43,749 bases of DNA from an uncultured Schlesneria sp. (GTDB taxonomy: Bacteria > Planctomycetota > Planctomycetia > Planctomycetales > Planctomycetaceae): positions 1 to 43,749 of the forward strand of contig CAIOKO010000181.1 in the NCBI GenBank assembly GCA_903858935.1, written 5' to 3'. Under the pieces are notes generated by a model, which saw nothing but the letters and a program-made list of their open reading frames with translations, searched no databases and was not told where the DNA came from. Both the position numbers and the translations under genes were made by a program. Positions 36,037-43,620 of this stretch are shown here, piece after piece (position 1 is the stretch's first letter; each line of letters starts with the position of its first letter).

Positions 36037-37290
36037 ATGCCCCGATCATCGTTCGGACTGGCTACATTGTTTGCCAGCCTCACCGTGTTAAGTCTCAGCG
36101 GAACGGCATCCGCACAGTGGTTTTCCGGTTTCGGAGGAGGTCGCAGCTGCGGTTGTTCCGCCCCACCGTACATGGGAACGCCTCCAATCATGCGTCAAAC
36201 GGCATCGGCGTACTCTGCCGCGCCAATGACGACCGCATCCTACGCTTACAGCAACGTGGCTCAAAGCAGCCCACCTGTTGGTTGCTACATCGAACAACCA
36301 GTCCAGGTCGTTCATGTTCCCGTTGTGCAAACGGTTAAAGTACAGCCGATGCAGACAGTCGTACACCCGGTTGTGCAGGACGTCCATGTGACGGAATACC
36401 ATCCTGTCAAGCAGACGGTCAACAGGCCCGTTGTTAAAACCGAATACGTCGATCAGATGGTCACCGAAATGCGCCCGGTCACAGAACAGCGGACCGCGAA
36501 CGTCTCCACGGTCGATTATCATAACGTGACGGAATACAAAACCACACAAAAGCAAGTCGGCTACTGGATGACCAATAATGTCCCCACAGGCCGCGTCCCT
36601 TCGTGGCAGTACGACAATCGTCCTAACGCCGCCGGTTTCATGAATCGAGCCAGTTACGATTTGCGAAACGCGTTCACTCCAATGTACCGTCAGCAACGAA
36701 CATTCGTTCCACAAACGATGACCTGCACACAACCTTACACGAAGCAGGTAGCTGTTCCAGGGATGAAACAAGTGACCTACAACGTCACGACGCTTCAACC
36801 GACACAGACGACTCGTAAGGTCGCTCAGAGTCGCATCGTCTACGAGCCGACAGAAGTCACCGTCATGAAGCCGATCACCGTCGTGAAAACCATTCAGACG
36901 GGAACACGACTCTCGTACGCCCCGATCGGCGGGACCGCCATCGGAAGTGCACCTTCAACCGAAGGGGCACCAGCAACGACACTGAAGCCAACACCTGACC
37001 AGCGAGCTTCCGGCCAGAAAGCACCTCGATCTGCAGAACGAGACGATACTCTGGACGCTGATCAGTTCAAGAAGAATGGAACCTCGTACAAACCTTCAAA
37101 CTCTGTTGACACACAGTTGAGCGAATCCGCAGCACCTGCTCGGATGAGTGAATCAACTGTTCCCGCCCGTAAATTCTCGACCCCCTCCGTTGTTCGCGTT
37201 AATCAGTGGGTCGCTCGGACCCCAGCCTCGTCTTCTCCACAGCCAGGTGGCCAGTCCGCGGCGATCGCCATCGCCGACTCCACCCGGTAA
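36037..37290 (+). CDS. secreted valine/threonine repeat protein of unknown function
   Basis: A 417-residue exported protein (signal peptide MPRSSFGLATLFASLTVLSLSGTASA). A short Gly/Cys-rich segment (GGGRSCGCS) follows. Next comes a long array of short degenerate units with Val every second or third residue: VVHVPVVQTVKVQPMQTVVHPVVQDVHVTEYHPVKQTV and VTEMRPVTEQRTANVSTVDYHNVTEYKTTQKQVGYW. A Ser/Ala/Pro-rich tail ends the chain. The alternation suggests a beta-solenoid or fibrous cell-envelope protein. I do not recognise a defined domain, and it is probably lineage-specific. ATG at 36037 has GGAAGG five bases upstream and gives a clean signal peptide; the upstream TTG at 35950 does not. Confidence 0.8.
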   Translation: MPRSSFGLATLFASLTVLSLSGTASAQWFSGFGGGRSCGCSAPPYMGTPPIMRQTASAYSAAPMTTASYAYSNVAQSSPPVGCYIEQPVQVVHVPVVQTVKVQPMQTVVHPVVQDVHVTEYHPVKQTVNRPVVKTEYVDQMVTEMRPVTEQRTANVSTVDYHNVTEYKTTQKQVGYWMTNNVPTGRVPSWQYDNRPNAAGFMNRASYDLRNAFTPMYRQQRTFVPQTMTCTQPYTKQVAVPGMKQVTYNVTTLQPTQTTRKVAQSRIVYEPTEVTVMKPITVVKTIQTGTRLSYAPIGGTAIGSAPSTEGAPATTLKPTPDQRASGQKAPRSAERDDTLDADQFKKNGTSYKPSNSVDTQLSESAAPARMSESTVPARKFSTPSVVRVNQWVARTPASSSPQPGGQSAAIAIADSTR

Positions 37291-37337
37291 ATTACTGCTT
37301 GTTGATCACATCGACGATTGATTGCTTTTCCCCACCG

Positions 37338-37366
37338 GGTGCCGGTTTCTTGCCGGCACCTTTTTT
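37338..37366 (+). terminator. intrinsic terminator after the valine-repeat gene
   Basis: GGTGCCGG (37338-37345) pairs perfectly with CCGGCACC (37353-37360) across a seven-base loop and is followed by six T (37361-37366). It lies 48 bases after the stop codon at 37290. This is the clearest plus-strand terminator in the window. Confidence 0.9.
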
Positions 37367-37631
37367 CATTCTTTGGGGAGAAAGAATTCGCGGGGGGGCG
37401 CAGGTAACCTCGCCGGCTCGCATCGAATTGGTTTTAACCAACGCGAAATTGACGCGCCTATTCTAAACCCGTCATGCGACGCGCATTAACGAACTGTGCC
37501 GGTCCTGACAAAAAAGGTACGGTTTCGTTACCATCTACAGTGTCGCAGGTCCTGTGACACTTGGTTCTTGCCGGTCGGTTCGCGACCAACTTGCGAGGCA
37601 ATTGTCTGGTTGCCTCTAGAGGAGTAATTTC
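37367..37631 (+). other. leader region of the 37.6-kb gene
   Basis: Between the terminator and the next ATG lie 265 bases with no gene. They contain a palindrome TTGGTTTTAACCAA (37428-37441), a weak promoter candidate CTGACA (37505-37510) with TTACCA 17 bases on (37528-37533), and the structured leader listed separately. The operator-like palindrome and the weak promoter are suggestive only. Confidence 0.45.
37540..37624 (+). promoter_or_regulatory. three successive stem-loops ending at the ribosome binding site
   Basis: Hairpin 1: GTGTCGCAG-GTC-CTGTGACAC (37540-37560, nine pairs with one G-U). Hairpin 2: GGTCG-GTTCG-CGACC (37573-37587). Hairpin 3: GAGGCAA ... TTGCCTC (37595-37601 with 37610-37616, loop of eight). 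The Shine-Dalgarno GAGGAG (37619-37624) follows at once. The CCTC of hairpin 3 (37613-37616) is complementary to the GAGG of that site, so it could pair with either. A structured leader controlling translation is plausible. Confidence 0.55.
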
Positions 37632-39440
37632 ATGCCGTTTTCGATGCCATCTTTACCATTCATAAAATCTGCGTTTCTGGCCCTTATTCTGGGTGTATGT
37701 CTGATTCCACATGAGGTGGCGGCTGCTGATAAAGCAACCAGCGAAGTTGATTACCCACTGGTTGTCCTCAACATCGCCAGTCTTCAACGAATTCGCGATA
37801 ACGCCGGGCTGATGTTTGAATCAGCCGAACGCAAGGATATGACAGATCGCGTCGATCAATGGACGGCCGAGACATTAAAGGAAACAAAGGGAATCGATCG
37901 ATCGCGTCCGATTGGAATGATGCTTTACCTGAATACAGAATCATTTGTTAGGCCGATTGGAATTTCGTATCTGCCTGTCGAGAATCTCGACGACACCCTT
38001 CAGACACTGGCATACGGGACGGGTACGGTTGTTCCCGTCGAAGGAAAAACGAATCGGCACGAAATCATTTATACGGATAACTTCAAGATTCGAACTTTTT
38101 TTCGGAACGGTTATCTCTTCGTCGTCGGACCGGATGGGAACGACACATCATTGGATTTCAACTTTCCTGATCCGGAAAAGCTGTCGACCCGGTTGACGGC
38201 CCAATATGACATTGCGATTTCGTGCCTGATCAAATCGATTCCCCCCGGCATGAAACTCCTGGCCTTGCAGGCATTTAAGAATCAGGCGATCGCGGACCTG
38301 CAGCAACGGGATGATGAGCCTGAATCGGTTTATCGGCTGCGTCGAGCCAATGGCGAAGGCTGGGTTGAACTGCTGGATAAGGTCGTGAATCAGGGTGAAG
38401 AGTTCACCATCGGCGGACGGATCGACCCCGAAAAAAAAATCGCCAACATCGATGTCGAAATTGCGGGAAGCAAAGACAGCAAACTGGCAAAACTGTTCCA
38501 GAACATGGCCGGCAAGCGTACCTATTTCGGAAACCTCGTCACTAACCCGTCGACGTTCACCATGTCGGTGTCGTGGCTGCTCGATGAACAACAACGCAAG
38601 CTGTTTGTCACGTATTTCGAGGCGGCTCAGCGAGATCTCGGCAAAATGGCCGTTCAAGATGCTGCGGCAGATCTCGGAAAAATCGTTGACCCGATCTTTA
38701 AAACACTGATGACAACTGCCGACGTTGGACATCTCGATGCCCTGGCACAACTGACGGGGACAGAGCAGGGGGGATTCGTCTTGCTTGCGGGAGTCAAACT
38801 CGCCACGTCGCGGAACCTTCCGACCCAAATCGAGCAATTGCTGACTTATGTGAAAGACAACCCGAACGGAAACGATTTGGCGGAAAAGCTGGAACTGGCA
38901 GCAGAAGTGATTGACTCGCTTCCCGTACATCGGTTGCCGATCGATCCACCAGATAAAACGGGACAACGGTTGTTCGGAGAAAAGGCTCAGCTTTACGTCT
39001 ACGCAACTCCTCAGGCGGTCTGGCTCGCCTTCGGCGGCGATACTGCGCTCGATTCATTAAGACAGGCTGTGAGCACTGTGGCGTTACCCCAAGCCGCGCA
39101 GCAGGGGCGCAATCGTGTTCCTTTCCAGTTCATGACACATGCAAAGAACTGGTTGTCCGTAGCGGATACCGAAAATCCTGCTGCCGCACCGTTTAACGAA
39201 CGGGCACGAGCCTCGTTCGAATCCGACAATGATGCAATGACGCTTGAAATTCGCCCAACCGATCGAGGCGTCAGGATTCGATTTGAATTCGAAGGGGGAT
39301 TTCTCGGACTGATGGGGCGTGGGGTCTCAAGTGGAATCGAGAATGGATTTTTCCAACCCGGCAGACGGGGGCCGGGTGGAAGAGGACCAGGCGGTAATCC
39401 ACGCGACACGCCAACGACACCGCCTCAGACAAATAATTGA
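37632..39440 (+). CDS. secreted protein of unknown function, 602 aa
   Basis: A 602-residue exported protein (signal peptide about 1-32, AFLALILGVCLIPHEVAAA). The mature part is mostly mixed alpha/beta with no catalytic motif that I recognise: DYPLVVLNIASLQRIRDNAGLMFESAER, an RPIGMMLYLNTES segment, TFFRNGYLFVVGPDG and RLRRANGEGWVELLDKVVNQGEEFTIGGRID. A C-terminal Gly/Arg/Pro-rich tail (GRRGPGGRGPGGNPRD) ends the chain. Its beta-repeat style suggests a large binding or scaffold protein common in planctomycetes. The ATG has a strong GAGGAG eight bases upstream and a structured leader. Function unknown. Confidence 0.82.
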   Translation: MPFSMPSLPFIKSAFLALILGVCLIPHEVAAADKATSEVDYPLVVLNIASLQRIRDNAGLMFESAERKDMTDRVDQWTAETLKETKGIDRSRPIGMMLYLNTESFVRPIGISYLPVENLDDTLQTLAYGTGTVVPVEGKTNRHEIIYTDNFKIRTFFRNGYLFVVGPDGNDTSLDFNFPDPEKLSTRLTAQYDIAISCLIKSIPPGMKLLALQAFKNQAIADLQQRDDEPESVYRLRRANGEGWVELLDKVVNQGEEFTIGGRIDPEKKIANIDVEIAGSKDSKLAKLFQNMAGKRTYFGNLVTNPSTFTMSVSWLLDEQQRKLFVTYFEAAQRDLGKMAVQDAAADLGKIVDPIFKTLMTTADVGHLDALAQLTGTEQGGFVLLAGVKLATSRNLPTQIEQLLTYVKDNPNGNDLAEKLELAAEVIDSLPVHRLPIDPPDKTGQRLFGEKAQLYVYATPQAVWLAFGGDTALDSLRQAVSTVALPQAAQQGRNRVPFQFMTHAKNWLSVADTENPAAAPFNERARASFESDNDAMTLEIRPTDRGVRIRFEFEGGFLGLMGRGVSSGIENGFFQPGRRGPGGRGPGGNPRDTPTTPPQTNN

Positions 39441-39529
39441 AACCCGTCAAACAACGAAAAAGAATCTCGTTGGCAAGATTCGACGACGACCGAGTAACCA
39501 GCACACAGAAATAACACCGGGTTCCCAAT

Positions 39530-40069
39530 ATGACAACAAGCACAATGAACTCTACCGATATTTACCTCGTCCGATACGGAACCGTTCCTGAAGTTGCAAG
39601 GTTCGCAAGCGATAGTCCTGAGCTACCGGCTCGCGGCGTCGAAGTCGTGGTCGAGACCCATCGCGGACTTCAGATCGGTACTGTTTTAGAACGACTTAAG
39701 CCGAATTTCGATCCCGCAAAGGAAGCAGAGACCGATTTCAAATTGCTCCGGTCGGCGACGCGGCGCGATCTGGAAACTGCTCGCGATCGCATCCGAGAAT
39801 GCGAAACCGAGTTCCCTCAATGGTGTGCCCGGATCAGCCAATGGAACCTGAATCTTGAACTGATTGATATGGAATGGACTCTGGATCGCCAGAAGTTAAT
39901 TCTGTACGTTTTGTGTGATCGTGGCCCCGATTCGACGAAGCTTGCACTGCAAGCGGCAGCGGGCGGATTCGGTGTGATTGAGGTCCAGCCGGTATCCGCT
40001 ACAGGCCTCGTAACAATCCCTCAATCTTCCTGCGGCAGTGGGGGCGGCGGGTGCGGTTGCGAACACTGA
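39530..40069 (+). CDS. PSP1-domain protein with a Cys/Gly-rich C-terminus
   Basis: A 179-residue cytoplasmic protein. The central part (about 10-160) matches the PSP1 C-terminal domain found in RicT/YaaT-like proteins: VEVVVETHRGLQIGTVLERL, FKLLRSATRRDLETARDRIRECETEFPQWC and LNLELIDMEWTLDRQKLILYVLCDRGPDSTKLALQAA. RicT in Bacillus is part of a complex that guides RNase Y and carries an Fe-S cluster. The tail SSCGSGGGGCGCEH has three Cys and one His and could bind a metal. The first ATG (39530) is used; ATG at 39545 is possible. It is 89 bases after the 602-residue protein and 69 bases before the YHYH gene. Confidence 0.82.
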   Translation: MTTSTMNSTDIYLVRYGTVPEVARFASDSPELPARGVEVVVETHRGLQIGTVLERLKPNFDPAKEAETDFKLLRSATRRDLETARDRIRECETEFPQWCARISQWNLNLELIDMEWTLDRQKLILYVLCDRGPDSTKLALQAAAGGFGVIEVQPVSATGLVTIPQSSCGSGGGGCGCEH

Positions 40070-40138
40070 ATCATCAGGTCAGAATCTCTGTCGTTATTTC
40101 GCCCGTTTGGCTCATCTGAATAGAAGGTGTTTTCAGCC

Positions 40139-41347
40139 ATGATTCCGTCATTAAAACGAGACCAAATCGGCCTTTTGAAGCTCAACTGCTGCTTGATGCT
40201 GGCAATCGTTTTTTCAGCGGGGAGTGGCGTGAGCCGTGGTGCAGAGCCGCCGAAGGATTTGAAACCGATCGGAGGCAAGTGGTACGTGAAGGAGGGGACT
40301 AAACCGGTCTACTTCTACCGGGACGCAGATCGATTCGTCGACCTGTTTTCTTATCACACCAAGGATTCGAATAAGGACGGGATCGAGAACGTCAGGCTGA
40401 GTCATGACAAGCAATTCCTGATTATGGAGAGCCAGGGGTATCCCAATCATCCTACGGCAGTGTTTCCGAACAGCGGAAACCCTAATTCGATAGTGCTGCA
40501 AAATCTGGTCTTTCGATTACCGCTGGAACCAAAGCTAGCTGACCGCATCACTCGCCTGCCGATGGGGCCGATTGGCACAGCGATCAACGGCGTGGTCTTC
40601 TTTAACCCGTTCGAAGCAGGTGGAATGAACGCCGTTGAAGGGTATTCGGAAGTCTGGCTGGATTCGTGCTGCGGGCATCCCTCCCCGACCGGCATGTACC
40701 ACTACCACAAGTATCCAAGCTGCGTGAAATCGCCATTCTCGGACGACGGCAAACAGCATTCTCCGATAATCGGTTTCGCATTTGACGGATTTCCTGTCTA
40801 CGGTCCCTGGGAAGCATCAGGCCTGATGGCCAAGGACGTCAAAGGGAGCAGTGCGCTGGATGTGTGTAATGGACACAAAGATGAAGAACGGGGTTATCAT
40901 TATCATGTGACGCCGGGAAAGTTCCCGTACATCATGGGTGGTTATGCGGGTGTCGTTGAAACATCAAACAGCCGTGGATTGAGACAAGCAGGGACAGGCC
41001 CGATCGAGAATAATGCTCAACCGGGTACACGCATGGATCAGGTGATAACGTCCGTTCGTCCGGGGACGGCATCGCGTGGCAAAACTCATGAAATTCAGAT
41101 TGAATTAACACCCGAGAACGTCAAACGCGGAATTCCGGTCCCCTCAGGCAAACCGAACTGGTGCCAGTTCGGCCCCTATGAAGCGAAAAAGATATCTCGC
41201 GAGGGTAATATCGTGACGGCAGAAATCGAAATCCCCAATGACGCGAGCCAGGGAGTCCTGCTGGATTGTCACCTGGAATTCGAACCGGTCGGAGGCCGCG
41301 GCCCGATCGTTTACAAGAAAAACGATGCATTTCGTGTGATCGACTGA
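40139..41347 (+). CDS. secreted YHYH-domain protein
   Basis: A 402-residue exported protein with a long N-terminal hydrophobic stretch (about 14-36, KLNCCLMLAIVFSAGSGVSRGAE). Two hallmark motifs are present: MYHYHKYPSC and GYHYHVTPGKFPYIMGGYAG, which gave the YHYH family its name. Neighbouring motifs are PTAVFPNSGNPN, IGPIGTAINGVVFFNPF, SCCGHPSPTG and IIGFAFDGFPVYGPW. The histidine pairs suggest metal binding (copper is a guess), but the role is not established. A GTG at 40127 is in frame, but the ATG at 40139 has AGAAGG upstream at a more suitable distance. Confidence 0.86.
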   Translation: MIPSLKRDQIGLLKLNCCLMLAIVFSAGSGVSRGAEPPKDLKPIGGKWYVKEGTKPVYFYRDADRFVDLFSYHTKDSNKDGIENVRLSHDKQFLIMESQGYPNHPTAVFPNSGNPNSIVLQNLVFRLPLEPKLADRITRLPMGPIGTAINGVVFFNPFEAGGMNAVEGYSEVWLDSCCGHPSPTGMYHYHKYPSCVKSPFSDDGKQHSPIIGFAFDGFPVYGPWEASGLMAKDVKGSSALDVCNGHKDEERGYHYHVTPGKFPYIMGGYAGVVETSNSRGLRQAGTGPIENNAQPGTRMDQVITSVRPGTASRGKTHEIQIELTPENVKRGIPVPSGKPNWCQFGPYEAKKISREGNIVTAEIEIPNDASQGVLLDCHLEFEPVGGRGPIVYKKNDAFRVID

Positions 41348-41795
41348 CAAAACAAAAACGGTCAGGTGCCACTGCTTGACCGCTTCGGTCAAACAGTGCT
41401 CTTCCGCATGAGAAAATCGAAACCCCGATTCGATTCAACAAGCGAGCTTCGATAAACAACAGCCACGTATCTGGCCAATCATCTAAATGATGTCCGGGGC
41501 TGCCGACGTGCAATTCTGTGTGCACATTGCGAGCGTAACAAACCCAAAACTATTGATTAATCCAACGCTCTTTTCCTCGACGCGTCGCTTGAAGCCACGA
41601 AAAAGCGGTGTCCCGACTGACCTGTTTTACGCAATCGGTTGGAAGTTGCCGCGACGCCGTCCAACTCGTCATTTCGATCTAATCAAACAGATAATCTCGC
41701 AGCGACAGCGCGTATATCCCCCGTTTTTGTTCCATTGATTGTCGATCTCCGGTATGATCGGCAAGTAGATTCTGTCCGAAATCGGGGATGTTGTG
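41348..41795. other. intergenic region upstream of the toxin-antitoxin pair
   Basis: About 450 bases with no convincing gene. A strong hairpin sits at its left end (41370-41398). A -10-like TATGAT (41753-41758) lies 37 bases before the antitoxin ATG, with a poor TTCCAT (41730-41735) 17 bases upstream of it. The rest shows no other clear structure. Confidence 0.5.
41370..41398. repeat. REP-like hairpin
   Basis: CACTG-C-TTGACCG, a CTT loop, then CGGTCAA-A-CAGTG: twelve pairs with one mismatch (41370-41398), right after the YHYH gene and inside the sequence GGTGCCACTG. No T-run follows. It may protect the mRNA end or be a mobile palindromic element. Confidence 0.7.
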
Positions 41796-42011
41796 ATGGC
41801 AAAAGTATTGCAGTTTGGCGAGGTTTTGGAAGCGGCAGATTGTTTGTCACATGAAGAGCAAGAAGAGTTAATTAACATCTTGCACCGCCGTCTGGCTCAA
41901 GCAGCGCGCCAACGTCTCGTGGCCGAGATCACGGAATCTCGCCAGGAGTTTGTGGAAGGCCGTTGCGTGCCAACTACCCCCGTCGAATTGATGCGTGAGA
42001 TCATGAAGTGA
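41796..42011 (+). CDS. antitoxin component of a RelE/YafQ-type toxin-antitoxin pair
   Basis: A 71-residue small acidic-to-neutral protein. It starts MAKVLQFGEVLEAADCLSHEEQEELINILHRRLAQAARQRLVAEI and ends PTTPVELMREIMK. The short helical layout and its place directly before a RelE-like toxin fit an addiction-type antitoxin, though the DNA-binding domain type is not clear. The ATG at 41796 has GGGG eight bases upstream; a GTG one codon earlier is unlikely. Its stop TGA overlaps the GTG start of the toxin by two bases, so translation is coupled. Confidence 0.72.
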   Translation: MAKVLQFGEVLEAADCLSHEEQEELINILHRRLAQAARQRLVAEITESRQEFVEGRCVPTTPVELMREIMK

Positions 42012-42289
42012 CGCGTGTCCTTCTGCAATCGGCGGCGTTCGTCAGGGCCGCGCGTCGGCTTTTGAAAAAACATCCGGAAGCCGGGTCAGTTCTCGAAGCC
42101 ACGTTTGCAGCGCTTACGGAGGATGCCTTTCAAGCTGCTTTGAAAACGCACAAGTTGAAAGGGGAACTGGCGGGTTCTTGGGCCTGTAGTGCCGTTTACG
42201 ATCTGCGGCTCATCTTTGATCTCGTCGAACACGAAGGTGCTGAGGCCATCTTGCTGCATACAGTCGGAACTCACGATGAGGTTTATTGA
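42008..42289 (+). CDS. RelE/YafQ/ParE-like toxin
   Basis: A 93-residue protein in the RelE/ParE superfamily. The core reads FVRAARRLLKKHPEAGSVLEATFAALTEDAFQAALKTHKLKGELAGSWACSAVYDLRLIFDLVEHEGAEAILLHTVGTHDEVY. The KTHKLKGEL...WACSAVYDLRLIF strand pattern and the closing GTHDEVY are typical of YafQ-like mRNA interferases that cleave on the ribosome; the His and Asp near the end are candidate catalytic residues. Start codon GTG, overlapping the antitoxin stop. The toxic activity is inferred from family resemblance. Confidence 0.78.
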   Translation: MTRVLLQSAAFVRAARRLLKKHPEAGSVLEATFAALTEDAFQAALKTHKLKGELAGSWACSAVYDLRLIFDLVEHEGAEAILLHTVGTHDEVY

Positions 42290-42829
42290 GAAAAAGACCT
42301 AAGATCCGATGAACCCCGGGGACACGGTCCTTTTAAAGAACGGGCCAATCACCAGGAACATAGCTTTTCTCGATTTTTGCCCGGTTATCGATCGACCCAC
42401 ACGCCTGGTGCAAACTCGTCGGTGGATTTGGTCGCCTGTTCTGGAACGTGGCTGGACGTCCTCAAACGATCGACGCGACCCGAAGCCGGATTGGCCAACA
42501 CCGCTTTCATATCCCCAAACAAACGCGGGATCTCTTGCACACCGCGTAGCACCTGCGGCATCAAAACCGGACAAGAGAAGGGGAAAGGCCCTTATTTGAC
42601 GAAACAACTTGGCAACAAATGAACCTGTCCCAATACTGTTCGGCACGGCATATGATAGGGACAGGTCCTTTATTGACGAAACAACTCGAAAACAAATGAA
42701 CCTGTCCTCTTTGTTTTCTCCGGCTGTACGGCGTTTCGTTCGACATAACGCGGGACCGTGTAGAGGCGATCATCCTGCTTTGCACACAAAATCTTCTTGC
42801 ACATTTAATCGGGTGCCTGCACAAATAAT
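42290..42829. other. repeat-rich intergenic region after the toxin gene
   Basis: About 540 bases without a supported gene. A short minus-strand frame (42385-42561, 58 residues, MPQVLRGVQEIPRLFGDM...) is open but has no homology that I can recognise. The stretch begins with GGGGACACGG (42317-42326) and holds the direct repeats at 42591-42708 described separately. Confidence 0.5.
42591..42708. repeat. GGGACAGGT-type repeats
   Basis: Two about 40-base direct copies (42591-42631 and 42669-42708) share TTGACGAAACAACT and AACAAATGAACCTGTCC. Between them ACCTGTCCC (42623-42631) and GGGACAGGT (42658-42666) form an inverted repeat. Repeats ending in GGGACAGG of this type are often associated with REP-associated tyrosine transposases; no such gene is seen here. 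Confidence 0.7.
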
Positions 42830-43072
42830 CTATGTACCCTTCAATTCATAAAGACCATCGCCGACGTGTTTGATTTTCCCTTGCCGCGCCAATTCGTCCC
42901 ATACTGCTTGCGGGAACTGACTTGGCGGCATGATCCCGACGATCGGTGAGCGCCCTGTGGTTGTCGGACCGTAGCCCATCTTGGACTCGTAGTCTAAACG
43001 TGTCAGTTTCAATCGCTTCTTGAACGCTTTTATCGCATGCTTCAGTTGATCGTCGAAGCTGGGTTCATTCAT
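42830..43072 (-). CDS. orphan small protein, 80 aa
   Basis: An 80-residue protein, MNEPSFDDQLKHAIKAFKKRLKLTRLDYESKMGYGPTTTGRSPIVGIMPPSQFPQAVWDELARQGKIKHVGDGLYELKGT in overall layout. It starts with a charged helix and ends with a short winged or SH3-like stretch (VWDELARQGKIKHVGDGLYEL). The composition looks coding, and I cannot name a family. It is alone on the minus strand within an accessory patch, and a perfect palindrome lies 58 bases upstream (43131-43153). An upstream AGGATACGG is a weak ribosome binding site. Confidence 0.6.
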   Translation of the reverse strand: MNEPSFDDQLKHAIKAFKKRLKLTRLDYESKMGYGPTTTGRSPIVGIMPPSQFPQAVWDELARQGKIKHVGDGLYELKGT

Positions 43073-43130
43073 TCCGTATCCTCAAAAACTTTTAGGATCG
43101 TCACTCTTTTTGCGCTCGCATTATCGGTAA

Positions 43131-43153
43131 TTATCATGCTCATCGCATGATAA
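43131..43153. repeat. perfect hairpin upstream of the 80-aa gene
   Basis: TTATCATGC (43131-43139), loop TCATC, GCATGATAA (43145-43153): a nine-pair perfect stem, preceded by a second near-copy of the TTATCGGTAA type (43121-43130). It lies in the promoter region of the minus-strand 80-aa gene and might be its operator. Confidence 0.7.
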
Positions 43154-43403
43154 CGAACGGGACCATTTCGGCAATTGCCGCTGAGGCCTGAATACAGGGA
43201 AGCGTCATGAAGCCATCTTCATTCCGTACGGGAACTTCTTGTCCCCTTTGCTTTCTCCTTGTCCCCAGTCACGACAAAGCTATGCATTTATTGACGACGA
43301 GAATCAGGCTGAGGCGACGAGATCGGCGATGGAGACGCCTGGGTGAAAAACAGAATCTCGACGATTTGTCGGCTGGCTTGCGTTGATGGCACAATGACGC
43401 TCG

Positions 43404-43614
43404 AAGAGATCGGCTGAACGCCGATCCGCCTGCGCCGCTGGCTGCGGGTTAAACGATAAACCGATTTCATCGTTTAACCGCGCCTCGAAGAGAAGCGAGT
43501 CAAACGGACGCAAAGACAAAGCCGAGTCGTCATTAGTCATTTGGCCATTGCGATGTTCTTGTTTCATCGATCTCAATCATGTCACGCGACGCCCCAAGAG
43601 ATCGGCTGAACGCC
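43404..43614. repeat. 19-bp direct repeat, two copies
   Basis: AAGAGATCGGCTGAACGCC is identical at 43404-43422 and 43596-43614. The second copy ends six bases before the transposase stop codon's complement at 43621, so it may mark an element end or its target. Confidence 0.75.
43447..43479. repeat. perfect 11-bp inverted repeat
   Basis: GGTTAAACGAT (43447-43457), an 11-base spacer, then ATCGTTTAACC (43469-43479). It lies between the two copies of the 19-bp repeat. No T-run, so not an intrinsic terminator. Confidence 0.75.
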
Positions 43615-43620
43615 TCAGAC

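Larger units (their letters stand above)
43154..43620. other. repeat-rich region before the transposase remnant
   Basis: No supported gene. A 90-residue minus-strand frame (43304-43576) is open; it reads like a translated intergenic repeat and is not listed as a gene. Repeats present: TTGTCCCC twice (about 43232-43257), a 19-base direct repeat AAGAGATCGGCTGAACGCC (43404-43422 and 43596-43614) and an inverted repeat (43447-43479). Confidence 0.5.

Noticed and set aside
36088-36798. Long minus-strand open frame inside the valine-repeat gene
   Set aside because: Antisense shadow of a biased, repetitive coding sequence; rich in His/Arg and lacking a ribosome binding site.
38148-38966. Long open frame on the minus strand inside the 602-aa gene
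   Set aside because: It is antisense to a gene with a signal peptide and good start; its translation has no domain features.
42385-42561. 58-residue minus-strand open frame after the toxin gene
   Set aside because: Plausible composition but no ribosome binding site, no family and repeat-rich surroundings; not enough to list as a gene.
43131-43153. Integron attC site
   Set aside because: A hairpin is present, but the GTTRRRY and RYYYAAC core sites and an integrase are not.
43304-43576. 90-residue minus-strand open frame
   Set aside because: Contains the repeat and inverted-repeat sequences themselves; looks like a translated intergenic element.
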